Assembly (NCBI RefSeq): GCF_000969835.1 | Contig: NZ_KQ033913.1 | Coordinates: 1,765,144-1,829,143, forward strand | Source: Parabacteroides goldsteinii DSM 19448 = WAL 12034 | Lineage (GTDB): Bacteria; Bacteroidota; Bacteroidia; Bacteroidales; Tannerellaceae | Direction of reading: 5' to 3' | Length of the DNA: 64,000 nucleotides | Shown: piece after piece, positions 54,421 through 63,879 of the stretch | Numbering within the stretch: the first letter of the stretch is position 1 | Layout: the number at the start of each line of letters is the position of its first letter | Notes under the pieces: model-generated | Databases searched by the model: none | Told to the model about the DNA's origin: nothing | The model's input: only the letters and a program-made list of their open reading frames with translations | Translations under genes and position numbers: made by a program

Positions 54421-57138
54421 ATGCAAATGAAAGCTACTTTATCCTCATTATTGACTGCTTTGGTTATCATACTGGCGGGATGTACTTCCGGCCAAACGGT
54501 CAGTATCAAAGATCTTCGGGTTGAAATGAAAGAAAACCCGGTAGGCATTGGTGTATCACAACCCCGCTTTATGTGGAAAATCTCTTCCGGATCACCCGAT
54601 CTCACGCAGACCTCCTATCAGATACAGGTTGCCGAATCTCCCGATAACCTGAAAAACGGGAAAGAACTGCTTTGGGACAGCGGTGAAGTGAAAAGCGATG
54701 AGTCCATACTCATCCCCTACGGAGGCAATCCGTTACAATCCAGAAAACAATATTATTGGCGTATTAAAGCCAATACGAATCAAGGCTCAACGGACTGGAG
54801 TCCGATAAACACCTGGTCGATGACCTTGCTCAATCCTTCCGACTGGAAAGCAACCTGGATCGGCGAAAACAATCTTTCCAACCCAGGGGAGACGAAAGAA
54901 GGGAAGACACGTCTTGCCGCTCGCAATCTCCGCAAAGAGTTTGTTGCGGATAAACCGATTCAAAGAGCTGTTCTATACATTTCCGGCCTCGGTTTTTCCG
55001 AATCCTATATCAATGGAAAACCTGTAAGCGAAGATATTTTCGCGCCCGGACCATCCTGGTATCCTAACCGTGTATATTATAATGTATATGACGTGACGGA
55101 TCTGTTGTCAAAAGATAAAAATACGATAGGCGTTGCCTTGGGTAACGGTCGTTATTTCGCAATGAGAGACCGGCAGGAAACGCTGCCCTCCCTGCTTGCA
55201 CAACTGGAAATCGAGTATGCCGACGGCTCGCAAACCGTCATAGTCAGCGATACCTCATGGAAAGTAACCTCCAAAGGCCCGATCATTGCCAACAACGAAT
55301 TTGACGGCGAAGAATATGACGCCCGCCTGGAACTGAGCGGTTGGAACAAAAATGGTTTCGACGACTCTAAATGGCTCACGGCAGATGTCATGACAACTCC
55401 CGCCGGTAAATTAACCGTACAGTCAAATCCGAACCTCCGTATCCAGGAAGAAATCAAGCCGGTCAGCATCACCGAAAGACCGGACGGCAAATATATCATC
55501 GATATGGGACAGAATATGGTCGGCAGGTTAGCTGTCAGCCTGAAAGGAAAGAAAGATCAACCTGTCACTATGAAATTTGCTGAATTACTCAAGGAAGACG
55601 GTTCGCTTTACCTGGCAAACCTGCGTAGTGCCAATGTAACCGATATATATACCCCGGCTCGCGACGGCCAGTTCAGCTGGGAACCGATATTTGTCTATCA
55701 CGGATTCCGTTTTGTAGAGATTTCGGGGCTTGATTATAAGCCGGAATTATCCGCCTTTACCGGAAAAGTAATCTATGACAAAATGAAAACGACCGGAAAG
55801 TTTGAAACTTCCAACCCTCTGGTGAACCAGATCTATAAAAATGCCTATTGGGGTATTCGTGGCAATTACCGGGGCATGCCGACTGACTGTCCGCAACGCG
55901 ACGAACGTCACGGATGGCTGGGAGACCGTGTAACCGGAGCATATGGAGAAGCTTTCATCTTCAACAATGCCCTCCTGTATAATAAATGGTTGCAGGATAT
56001 CGAAGACTCCCAAAGCCCGGAAGGAAGCATCTCCGACGTATCTCCCCGTTATTGGACGATATACAACGACGATGTCACCTGGCCTGCCGCCTATTTCTAT
56101 GTAGCCAACCTCTTATACCGCCAGTTCGGGGATAAGAGTGCCATCATCAGACATTACCCGTCTATGAAGCGATGGATGCAACACATACAACAAACAGCCA
56201 TGCAGGATTATATCATCGTAAAAGACACTTACGGTGACTGGTGTATGCCCCCGGAATCACAGGAGTTAATTCATTCGCAGGACCCGGCCCGTAAGACTGA
56301 CGGTGCTATCCTGTCTACAACCATGTATTACAGCCTGCTGAATATGATGAGCGAATTTGCCCGGCTAAGCGGACAGGAAAACGATATTACAGCCTATCAG
56401 GAACTGGCAGCAAAGATGAAAGAAGCCTACAACGCAAAATATTTCCATCCGGAAACAGCCCAATACGGCAACAATACGGTTACAGCCAACATCCTGTCAT
56501 TACGTTTAGGACTCGTTCCAAAAGGATATGAAGAAAAAGTGTTTGCCAACATTGTCAAGAAAACGGAGGGAGACTTCGGCGGCCATGTCAGTACCGGTGT
56601 CCTGGGCATCCAGCATCTGATGCGCGGCCTCACCGAATACGGCCGGGTAGATATGGCCTGGAAGATTGCTACGAACGACACCTACCCGAGTTGGGGATAC
56701 ATGGCAAAGAAAGGTGCCACCACCATCTGGGAACTCTGGAACGGAGATACCGCCGACCCTGCCATGAATTCCGCCAACCATGTCATGTTACTGGGCGACC
56801 TGATCATCTGGTACTATGAAGACCTGGCTGGAATCAAATGCGCTCCGGAATCCGTCGCTTATAAGAAGCTGATCATGGCTCCGGTATTTCCCGAAGGGCT
56901 GAATGCCGTTTCCGCCTCCTACGAATCAGTTTACGGAGAGATCAAAAGTGCCTGGAAAAAAGAAAACGGTACTTTCAGCTGGGATATTACAATCCCCGGC
57001 AACACCTCAGCCGTCGTACGGATACCGAAAGAGTTCCGGATCAAACAATCCAACCAATCGGGTATCAGGAGGGTGAATGACACTGCCTCCTATACGGAAA
57101 TCGAGATCGGTTCGGGCAGTTATCACTTTAATAACTAA
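54421..57138 (+). CDS. alpha-L-rhamnosidase, glycoside hydrolase family 78
   Basis: A 905-residue lipoprotein (signal ending ILAGC at about residue 20). Domain order is the GH78 one: N-terminal beta domains, then the family segments LGNGRYF and WYPNRVYYNVYDVT, the central (alpha/alpha)6 barrel with PTDCPQRDERHGWLGD (catalytic acid and assisting residues), and the C-terminal beta domain. It removes terminal L-rhamnose from plant or microbial glycans at the cell surface or periplasm. No SusC/SusD pair is next to it, so it is not in a typical polysaccharide utilisation locus. Confidence 0.93.
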   Translation: MQMKATLSSLLTALVIILAGCTSGQTVSIKDLRVEMKENPVGIGVSQPRFMWKISSGSPDLTQTSYQIQVAESPDNLKNGKELLWDSGEVKSDESILIPYGGNPLQSRKQYYWRIKANTNQGSTDWSPINTWSMTLLNPSDWKATWIGENNLSNPGETKEGKTRLAARNLRKEFVADKPIQRAVLYISGLGFSESYINGKPVSEDIFAPGPSWYPNRVYYNVYDVTDLLSKDKNTIGVALGNGRYFAMRDRQETLPSLLAQLEIEYADGSQTVIVSDTSWKVTSKGPIIANNEFDGEEYDARLELSGWNKNGFDDSKWLTADVMTTPAGKLTVQSNPNLRIQEEIKPVSITERPDGKYIIDMGQNMVGRLAVSLKGKKDQPVTMKFAELLKEDGSLYLANLRSANVTDIYTPARDGQFSWEPIFVYHGFRFVEISGLDYKPELSAFTGKVIYDKMKTTGKFETSNPLVNQIYKNAYWGIRGNYRGMPTDCPQRDERHGWLGDRVTGAYGEAFIFNNALLYNKWLQDIEDSQSPEGSISDVSPRYWTIYNDDVTWPAAYFYVANLLYRQFGDKSAIIRHYPSMKRWMQHIQQTAMQDYIIVKDTYGDWCMPPESQELIHSQDPARKTDGAILSTTMYYSLLNMMSEFARLSGQENDITAYQELAAKMKEAYNAKYFHPETAQYGNNTVTANILSLRLGLVPKGYEEKVFANIVKKTEGDFGGHVSTGVLGIQHLMRGLTEYGRVDMAWKIATNDTYPSWGYMAKKGATTIWELWNGDTADPAMNSANHVMLLGDLIIWYYEDLAGIKCAPESVAYKKLIMAPVFPEGLNAVSASYESVYGEIKSAWKKENGTFSWDITIPGNTSAVVRIPKEFRIKQSNQSGIRRVNDTASYTEIEIGSGSYHFNN

Positions 57139-57157
57139 AAATAAATATGAAGAAAAG

Positions 57158-57213
57158 TCTGTAAATGACATCCTTGATCTTAATCATTGGTTTGCCATTT
57201 ACAGATTTTTTTA
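57158..57213 (+). terminator. terminator after the rhamnosidase gene
   Basis: TCTGTAAATG (57158-57167) pairs with CATTTACAGA (57196-57205), followed by TTTTTTT. Confidence 0.85.
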
Positions 57214-57259
57214 CTCCGTCAAAAAGATCGCCCAAGCTATAGAATACGAATAATTTAAT

Positions 57260-57267
57260 TACCTTTG
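57260..57267 (+). promoter_or_regulatory. -7 promoter element of the ATPase/DUF4435 gene
   Basis: TACCTTTG fits TAnnTTTG, 24 bases before the ATG at 57292. Confidence 0.6.
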
Positions 57268-57291
57268 GGAGTAAAATAAATCAGTACCTGT

Positions 57292-58848
57292 ATGGAACTC
57301 ACTCTCCCTTCCAAGTTGAATGCCTCCGAAACGATCGTGCTCGACACAAACGTGCTTGTCGTTATCGGGGCAAATGGTGCCGGCAAAAGTTCGTTCGGCA
57401 GAGATCTGCTGGAGCGTTACTCCGACAACAGTAAAAAGATATCCGGCATGCACTCCCTGTTTATCAGCAGTGAAGAACCTGTGCCTGTCGAAGGTAATGA
57501 ACTGGCACGCCTGCAATCGATGATAGCGGAACGCATCTTCATGCCCCGCCTTTCAGAATACGAAAAACTGATCCTCCACCTGCAAAGCGAAGAATTTGAG
57601 GCGGCGGTAAACTATAAGGAAGCCTGCAAGCTGACCCCGGACCTGGAACCGCCCGTTACCAAAATAGACCGCATACAGGCCATCTGGGAGAAAATGTTCC
57701 CGCATAACCGCCTGGTCAGGAAGTCCGGCTTTATTGAACTGGCTTCCACCAGCCGCGACGGCGATTCTTATACGGCCGGCAGAATGAGCGACGGCGAAAA
57801 GATCGTCTTCTACCTGATAGGCGCCGTACTCTGTGCCCGTCCCAACGAACTGCTGGTGATCGAAGAACCGGAAATACTGCTTCACAACTCGATCAAGAAC
57901 CTGCTTTGGGATGAGATCGAAGCTATGCGTCCCGACTGCACATTCGTTTATCTGACGCACGATATCGACTTCGCCACCTCTCGTCCGGAAGGCAAACGGA
58001 TATGGATCAGGGACTACAATGCCGACGCCCATGTCTGGGACTACCAACTGATAGAAAACAGCGACAGCCTTCCCGAAGAAGTATATATAGATATCCTCGG
58101 GAGCCGCAAACCGATCCTGTTCATCGAAGGGACCGACTCCAACAGTATCGACAACCGCCTCTACCCACTGATCTTCCCCGATTATATGGTCAAGCCGATG
58201 GGTGGCTGCCAGAAGGTGATTGAAACGACAAAGGCTTTCCGGCAGTTACAGGACTTCCATACGCTGGAATCCATGGGGATCGTAGACCGCGACCGCCGTA
58301 CGCAGGGAGAGATCGACTATCTGCATGACCAGCATATCTTCGTTCCCGACGTAGCCGAAGTGGAAAACCTGCTGATGCTCGAACCCGTGATACGTACCGT
58401 GGCACGCCGTATGATGAAAGATCCCGATACCGTATTTACCCAGGTAAAGGAAAATGTAGTCAAACTCTTCGAGAAGGACCTCGAAAGCCAGGTTATCCTA
58501 CATGCCAAACACCGCGTCCGCAAGAAACTGGAAACAGCGGTCGACCGCAAGATAACGACCGTCGAACAACTGACCGAGCATGTGGAAAGCATCCGTTACA
58601 ACGTTCATGTCGATGAAATATACAATGGGATAAAAGATAAATTCAACCAGTACATCGAAACGGGAGATTACAAGAATATCCTTCGTGTGTATAATCAAAA
58701 AGGGATGCTGCCGCAAAGCCGTGTATGCAACTTCTGCGGTATCAGCAACAAGGAGAGTTATTTAAACTTCGTTCTTTCCATTCTGAAAGAAAACAAAGAG
58801 GATGCGGAAGTCATACGTTCTTCCATCAAAGAATCTTTAGGGACATAA
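57292..58848 (+). CDS. ABC-type ATPase fused to DUF4435 (Toprim-like) domain
   Basis: A 518-residue protein. The N-terminal ATPase has Walker A GANGAGKSSFG (residues 27-37), a signature-like MSDGEKIVFYL, Walker B LLVIEEPEILLHNS and a switch histidine in YLTHDIDFA. The C-terminal part has ILFIEGTDSNSIDNR and GIVDRDRR, which fit the acidic metal-binding motifs of the DUF4435 Toprim fold, and ends with a CNFCG motif. ATPase and DUF4435 proteins make up the PARIS anti-phage system (AriA, AriB); here both are on one chain. A defence role is possible but unproven. Confidence 0.75.
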   Translation: MELTLPSKLNASETIVLDTNVLVVIGANGAGKSSFGRDLLERYSDNSKKISGMHSLFISSEEPVPVEGNELARLQSMIAERIFMPRLSEYEKLILHLQSEEFEAAVNYKEACKLTPDLEPPVTKIDRIQAIWEKMFPHNRLVRKSGFIELASTSRDGDSYTAGRMSDGEKIVFYLIGAVLCARPNELLVIEEPEILLHNSIKNLLWDEIEAMRPDCTFVYLTHDIDFATSRPEGKRIWIRDYNADAHVWDYQLIENSDSLPEEVYIDILGSRKPILFIEGTDSNSIDNRLYPLIFPDYMVKPMGGCQKVIETTKAFRQLQDFHTLESMGIVDRDRRTQGEIDYLHDQHIFVPDVAEVENLLMLEPVIRTVARRMMKDPDTVFTQVKENVVKLFEKDLESQVILHAKHRVRKKLETAVDRKITTVEQLTEHVESIRYNVHVDEIYNGIKDKFNQYIETGDYKNILRVYNQKGMLPQSRVCNFCGISNKESYLNFVLSILKENKEDAEVIRSSIKESLGT

Positions 58849-58944
58849 AAAGTTATCAAAAATGAAGAAAAAGTCCGCAAAAAATCGTTCTTTTGCAAAC
58901 TGATATAACGACATTAACTGGTTTAGTCCTCTTACAAAAAGAAT

Positions 58945-60711
58945 ATGCGTACACCTACATTACAATATCTCTACCTGCAAAAGCCGGTAACAATGGTTAT
59001 TATAATCTGTATAATCTCCGTGCTTCCCTGGATCGGCCTGGGTGATTTCTCCACCAAAGGAGAGCCGCGTGAAGCATCAGTTGCCATATCCATGCTTGAA
59101 TCAGGCAATTGGATATTACCCCAGGTTTATGCCAACGAATTTGCCTATAAGCCGCCGATGGCACACTGGCTGATGGCTGCTTTCTCTTATCCGCAGGGAT
59201 ATGTATCGGAGTTTACCTCTCGCCTGCCGTCTACAATCGCTTTTATCTGCCTGATGGGATGCACGCTCATGTTTTTCGGGCGGAGGATAAAATTCCAGCA
59301 GGCGTTTATAGCTACTCTCCTACTACTCACATGCATTGAAATGCACAGAGCGGCGATGACTACCCGTGTCGATATGCTACTGACGACATTCATTGTCATC
59401 GGCCTCTATCAGTTGTTCCGATGGGAAGACCAACTGGAGTTGAAAGGTCTGCCGGTTATTATCCCGGTATTGCTGGGGTGTGCGGTTCTGACTAAAGGGC
59501 CTGTAGGAGTTATTTTGCCTCTATTCGTGTTCGGTGCTTATCTGCTGATGCTCCGTAAATACAGCCTGCTGACAATTTTCAAGGCACTGCTTTATATCGG
59601 TGTTTCGTCTCTGTTCCTGCCTCTGCTTTGGTATATCGCAGCCTGGAAACAGGGAGGGGATAAATTTCTCGATGTCGTACTTGCCGAGAACTTCGGACGT
59701 TTCTTCCATCTCAATACGCCCGATATCAATTATGACCTGGGACACGAGAATGGCGTATGGTATAACTTTATGACGCTGGCTGCCGGATTTATTCCCTGGA
59801 CCATCTTCTTTTTCTTCTCCCTCTTCGGTTTGAACTGGCAGAGAAAAAAAGGATCGTTCAAACAAGTGCTGAAAGACAGCTGGAATAATATTCTTTCCAT
59901 GGAAAAAGAAAAACTGTTCAGCCTGGTAGCATTGGTTTGCATCATCTTCTTTTATAGTATCCCTTCCAGCAAGAGAAGCGTATACCTGATGCCGGCTTAT
60001 CCGTTCATCGCAATATTCCTGGCACAATACGCCATCTATATCACGGAATACAGGACAAAGGTAACCCGTATCTTCGCAGCCTTCCTGGCATCGGTCACTA
60101 CCGTGGTACTGATTGCCATCGGATTGACGATGATCGGCGTTATCGACCCCGTGGCTATTGCTTCACAGTACACAAGCCGTACCTCCACCCTGGCACAGGT
60201 CGAAGCTGTCAGCAACATATTTTCTTTCAGTTACGGACTGACGGTTTGCATTGTTATCGTCGTTTTGGTGGCGCTGCTGACGGTGCTTTACCAGATGTTC
60301 AAAAAGATAAACATCAAGATCCTGTATGCTACGATCGCCCTGAGTTTTACGATCAATTTACTGATCGACGGGGTTATCATGCGGGGTATCCGCCAGGATG
60401 GTTCTGCCCGCCCTTTTGCGGAAAAGGTAATGAAAGAATATCCGCTGAATGAGAACAATATGTTCGTTATGAATAATCTCAAGAAATACAGGAACCTGTA
60501 CGGGCTTAATTTCTATCTCGGCAACCGCTTCCACAATTTCGAACAGGAGATGCCGGAAGAAGGATTTTTCTTTGCAACTTCCAGCGACCTGGAGGTTGTC
60601 CTTAAAAATTACGAAGGCCAATATACTTTTAATATATTGACCTCCTCTGAACGTATCATCCACGAAGTGCGCCGCCCGGTTGTCCTGTGCAGCTTCCTCC
60701 GTGTAAAATAA
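58945..60711 (+). CDS. ArnT-like membrane glycosyltransferase
   Basis: A 588-residue inner-membrane protein with about twelve hydrophobic segments, of the GT83/GT39-like group that uses polyprenyl-phosphate sugars. The first periplasmic loop has KGEPREASVAISMLESGNWILP and the YKPPMAHWL motif, both typical of ArnT-like proteins, including the catalytic-type acidic residues. It probably modifies lipid A or another envelope lipid or glycan. It stands alone, with no arn operon nearby, so the transferred sugar is unknown. Confidence 0.85.
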   Translation: MRTPTLQYLYLQKPVTMVIIICIISVLPWIGLGDFSTKGEPREASVAISMLESGNWILPQVYANEFAYKPPMAHWLMAAFSYPQGYVSEFTSRLPSTIAFICLMGCTLMFFGRRIKFQQAFIATLLLLTCIEMHRAAMTTRVDMLLTTFIVIGLYQLFRWEDQLELKGLPVIIPVLLGCAVLTKGPVGVILPLFVFGAYLLMLRKYSLLTIFKALLYIGVSSLFLPLLWYIAAWKQGGDKFLDVVLAENFGRFFHLNTPDINYDLGHENGVWYNFMTLAAGFIPWTIFFFFSLFGLNWQRKKGSFKQVLKDSWNNILSMEKEKLFSLVALVCIIFFYSIPSSKRSVYLMPAYPFIAIFLAQYAIYITEYRTKVTRIFAAFLASVTTVVLIAIGLTMIGVIDPVAIASQYTSRTSTLAQVEAVSNIFSFSYGLTVCIVIVVLVALLTVLYQMFKKINIKILYATIALSFTINLLIDGVIMRGIRQDGSARPFAEKVMKEYPLNENNMFVMNNLKKYRNLYGLNFYLGNRFHNFEQEMPEEGFFFATSSDLEVVLKNYEGQYTFNILTSSERIIHEVRRPVVLCSFLRVK

Positions 60712-60713
60712 GA

Positions 60714-62090
60714 TTATTTTAATTCTTTGATTTTGATACTGCGGAAAGCAACTTCGTCGCCATGATCCTGTAACAGGATATGTCCCTGGGGAGCTTCACC
60801 GAAACGTCCTGCCTCGTTATAAGACGGGGCAGCATATTTACTACCTTTCACCAATTCGCGGAAAGCATCCGAACCACGATCGTATTCCAATGTTTTAAAG
60901 CCGTTCAGCCAATGTTCCACATGGTTATTGGGGAATACTTTCAGGACAGCCTGGTTCCAGTTGCCCACACCGTTGAAACGTTTGTTACCGGCCGGCATCA
61001 TGTCGTAAAGGCTTGCCAGGGTGCGGCTGCCGGGAGTCGTTGTGTAGAGTTTGGCATCCGGATGCAGTTTGTCATCTAATATCTGGTATTCGAGGCCATA
61101 GGCGGAGCCGCTAGGTTTTTCTGCTTCCGTCACGAAATATTTGATTCCGCTGTTTGCTCCCGGAGTGATTTTAAATTCCAGGCTTAACTCGAATGCTGCA
61201 TATTCTTTATCGGTCACGATATCACCTCCGTTGGTAGACTCGCCACCACCGGATTTCAAGACGATCAACTGTCCGTCTTCCACTTTCCAGCCATGATCCG
61301 GGAAGGCCTCTTTATGGGCGCCACGCCAGCCTGTAGTTGTCTGTCCGTCGAACAGGAGGTTCCATCCGTCCGCTTTTTCAGCATCCGTCAGGTAGTTGGG
61401 GACGCGGTTCACTTCAGGAGCCAGGGTTCCCTGCATGCGTTCGGCTTCCAGGTTCTCCGTCTTTATACGGATATTACGCCATTTGATTTCTTTTCCTTCC
61501 AGATCGGTATTCTTTCCGATGCCATGCACCTGGAAAGCGATGAAGCCTTTGGCTGTTTCGTCGTCATAGAGATTGGCGGTGTTCACGCCGTTCAGCCAGA
61601 TGCGGATATTGTTGCCGATCGCTTCGATACGGAATTTATTCCAATCTGTCTTTTTGTAGGCGGCTTGTCCCGGTTTGTTATCGACGAGCGTCACCAGCCA
61701 ACCACGGCGTGCCTCGTCGTAAACACCTCCGCTCCATGCTCTGTCGGAAGGGTCCATTTCGCATTGGTAGCCATGCACACGCCCGTTCTGGTAATCCGGA
61801 CGGCTTTCGCTGCGGAACTGCACACCGGAGTTCAATGCCGGGTCGCAGAGGGCTTCAAATTCCAGGATAAAATCGCCATACTCCTGTTCGGTAGCCATAA
61901 AGCTGTTCGGCTGGCCCGTCACCGAAGTTCCGACCAGGCAGCCGTCTTCCACCCGGTAGGGCGCTTCGCCGTTCAATTGCTTGAAACCGGTAAGGTCTTT
62001 ACCATTGAATAACTTTTGCCAGCCGTCATTCGACTGACAGGAACAAAGCAGCGCGAGGGACAGGGCTGCTAACTTCAAAGATGTTTTCAT
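60714..62090 (-). CDS. lipoprotein with two DUF1080 domains
   Basis: A 458-residue protein. The signal ends SLALLCSCQ, so a cysteine near residue 18 would be lipidated. Two DUF1080 (3-keto-disaccharide hydrolase, concanavalin-like) domains follow, at about residues 22-212 (WQKLFNGKDLTGFKQL, NSGVQFRSE) and 238-457 (WNLLFDGQTTTGWRG, NSGIKYFV). Members bind or cleave 3-keto-sugars and other glycans. The two halves resemble each other, which points to an internal duplication. Convergent with the preceding gene, from which it is separated by only two bases. Confidence 0.85.
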   Translation of the reverse strand: MKTSLKLAALSLALLCSCQSNDGWQKLFNGKDLTGFKQLNGEAPYRVEDGCLVGTSVTGQPNSFMATEQEYGDFILEFEALCDPALNSGVQFRSESRPDYQNGRVHGYQCEMDPSDRAWSGGVYDEARRGWLVTLVDNKPGQAAYKKTDWNKFRIEAIGNNIRIWLNGVNTANLYDDETAKGFIAFQVHGIGKNTDLEGKEIKWRNIRIKTENLEAERMQGTLAPEVNRVPNYLTDAEKADGWNLLFDGQTTTGWRGAHKEAFPDHGWKVEDGQLIVLKSGGGESTNGGDIVTDKEYAAFELSLEFKITPGANSGIKYFVTEAEKPSGSAYGLEYQILDDKLHPDAKLYTTTPGSRTLASLYDMMPAGNKRFNGVGNWNQAVLKVFPNNHVEHWLNGFKTLEYDRGSDAFRELVKGSKYAAPSYNEAGRFGEAPQGHILLQDHGDEVAFRSIKIKELK

Positions 62091-62164
62091 TCTGTTTTTC
62101 TTTTAGGTATTATAAATAAGAAAATTGTTTTACTGGTCTGTCAACTAACACATGTGTACGAGCA

Positions 62165-62172
62165 CAAAGATA
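62165..62172 (-). promoter_or_regulatory. -7 promoter element of the DUF1080 gene
   Basis: TATCTTTG read leftwards fits TAnnTTTG, 75 bases before the start at 62090. Confidence 0.5.
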
Positions 62173-62246
62173 AAATATTATTCATAAATGCACAGCAAAA
62201 GTGTTGCTATTTTACAACAGATAGAATCTTTTTCAAAGAATAGCCT

Positions 62247-62254
62247 TATCTTTG
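62247..62254 (+). promoter_or_regulatory. -7 promoter element of the HAD phosphatase gene
   Basis: TATCTTTG fits TAnnTTTG, 31 bases before the ATG at 62286. An in-frame ATG at 62256 is only one base beyond this element and is unlikely to be used. Confidence 0.6.
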
Positions 62255-62285
62255 TGTGCAAAATGTAATCAATAAAGGTATTTTT

Positions 62286-62921
62286 ATGAAATTTAAAACG
62301 GCTCTCTTTGACTTTGACGGCGTGATAGTCGACACTGAACCCATTTACGATATTTTCTGGAATGAGGCAGGTGAACGTTACGGGACAGGTATCGACAACT
62401 TCGCTGCTGTTATCAAAGGCACAACACTCCCCTACATCATGGAAAAGTATTTTTCCGACCGTACGGAAGAATTTCGTCAGATGATCATCAAAGAATCGAC
62501 CGAATACGAAAGCACGATGCCCCTGCCCGCCATGCCCGGCTCCCTGGAATTTCTGCACCTGCTGAAAAAGAACGGTGTGCAGATGGGATTGGTCACCAGT
62601 TCGGACAATACAAAGGTTGAACGGGCATTCAAACTGCATCATCTGGAAAACATGTTCGATACAATCGTGACCGCAGACCGCATCACAAAGGGGAAACCTG
62701 ACCCGATGTGTTACTTGCTGGCCGCAGACGACCTGCATGTCTCCCCTGCCGACTGCCTCGTTTTTGAAGATTCATTTGCCGGCATACAAGCGGGAACGGC
62801 TGCCGGCATGCGGGTTATCGGCCTGAGCACCACCAACCCGGAAGAATCATTGAAGGATAAAGTATATGAAGTGATTCCGAACTTCGAAAAGGTTACTTTC
62901 GAGGATTATCTGAAGTGGTAA
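62286..62921 (+). CDS. HAD-family phosphatase, beta-phosphoglucomutase-like subgroup
   Basis: A 211-residue HAD hydrolase with cap type C1. The nucleophile motif FDFDGVIVDTEP is at residues 8-19, SSDN is motif II, KGKPDPMCYLLA gives the lysine motif, and VFEDSFAGIQAGTAAGM is motif IV. This pattern covers sugar phosphatases and beta-phosphoglucomutases. The start at 62286 has an AAAGG site about six bases before it. The substrate is not predictable. Confidence 0.88.
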   Translation: MKFKTALFDFDGVIVDTEPIYDIFWNEAGERYGTGIDNFAAVIKGTTLPYIMEKYFSDRTEEFRQMIIKESTEYESTMPLPAMPGSLEFLHLLKKNGVQMGLVTSSDNTKVERAFKLHHLENMFDTIVTADRITKGKPDPMCYLLAADDLHVSPADCLVFEDSFAGIQAGTAAGMRVIGLSTTNPEESLKDKVYEVIPNFEKVTFEDYLKW

Positions 62922-62940
62922 TGAAACAGAATAAAAAAAG

Positions 62941-62984
62941 AAGGTTGCGGCAGCCGTTGTAAAAACGGGCTTAACCGCAACCTT
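62941..62984 (-). terminator. terminator after the DUF6261-like gene
   Basis: AAGGTTGCGG (62941-62950) pairs with CCGCAACCTT (62975-62984). Read leftwards it is followed by CTTTTTTTATT. Confidence 0.85.
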
Positions 62985-62991
62985 ACCCAGT

Positions 62992-63798
62992 TTATTCAAT
63001 TTCCGGCCGGTCGCTTTCCTTCTTTTTCTTCTGTCCCATACGCTGGTTATAGGCTGTCTGCGCATCGGATATCAGAGCGTTGACATTGCGGATAAAAGCA
63101 GTAGCTTCGTCCGAAGGATTCGCCAAGCTCCAGGCAAAAGCCAGCGAGGTTATATCGTCATAAATATCATCACCTTGGGCACGCACGATCTTGCTGTTGT
63201 CTACACTACTAGCCAGACGTTCGGCAGCGCGTTGGGCCACCAGTGATTCGTATAGATTATTCAAACGTTCCAGTTCATTCAAATAAGGGGTCAGGCTCAA
63301 AGCCTGTACGGCAGATGCATTTTCAGGTTTTCTCAGATCGACCAGGAGTCCTTTGATCGTTTCTGTTTCCTGATTGAGCGGGAGGCGTGCGATTCCGGTA
63401 TATGGTTTCACTACGTTCCGCAGAAACTTTCCGGCTTCCTGTTCTGCCTGGAGTGGCAGGGTTGCGGAATTGTTTATCCGGTTCAAAGCATAGACGGCAA
63501 CGTTGTCGCGTTGTTTGTCAGTGTCGTTCAACGTTTCAGTTTCCTGGCTGATACGGCTCTGGTTGTTCAGATCGGTAAGTTGGTCGATCACTGCGTCGAG
63601 GACAGTCAGTTGAGCGGCCGAAACGCCCAATGCAGGGACACCGTTCGATTCATTGACGCTAAGGCTTTCGATTTCGGGTCGGTCGCCACCCTGCTCCGGA
63701 AATGGAAGGAGGGCACGGAAACGGCGGAGAAAACTGAGGTACTCGGCGTTGTTGAAATTATTTGCAGAAAAATCGGTGAATTTTAAGTATGTTCCCAT
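62992..63798 (-). CDS. DUF6261-like protein with two DRPEIE motifs
   Basis: A 268-residue soluble, mainly helical protein that resembles the DUF6261 family. It has no signal peptide. The hexapeptide DRPEIE occurs twice: at residues 39-44 (after FPEQGG) and as the last six residues (after KKKKES). The same six residues end the HU-like protein at 46458-46949, after a flexible glycine linker. The codons used differ in all three places, so it is conserved at the protein level. Three 41-base repeats lie upstream. Function unknown. Confidence 0.7.
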   Translation of the reverse strand: MGTYLKFTDFSANNFNNAEYLSFLRRFRALLPFPEQGGDRPEIESLSVNESNGVPALGVSAAQLTVLDAVIDQLTDLNNQSRISQETETLNDTDKQRDNVAVYALNRINNSATLPLQAEQEAGKFLRNVVKPYTGIARLPLNQETETIKGLLVDLRKPENASAVQALSLTPYLNELERLNNLYESLVAQRAAERLASSVDNSKIVRAQGDDIYDDITSLAFAWSLANPSDEATAFIRNVNALISDAQTAYNQRMGQKKKKESDRPEIE

Positions 63799-63879
63799 GA
63801 TTTCTATTTTTTGATAACGAGGGCAAGGTAAGCATTATATTTCAAAAGATAACTGTTTTGTCAAAACAATTTCCAAGAA

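Noticed and set aside
54421..57138. Polysaccharide utilisation locus around the rhamnosidase
   Set aside because: No SusC/SusD-like genes, hybrid regulator or other glycoside hydrolases lie next to it.
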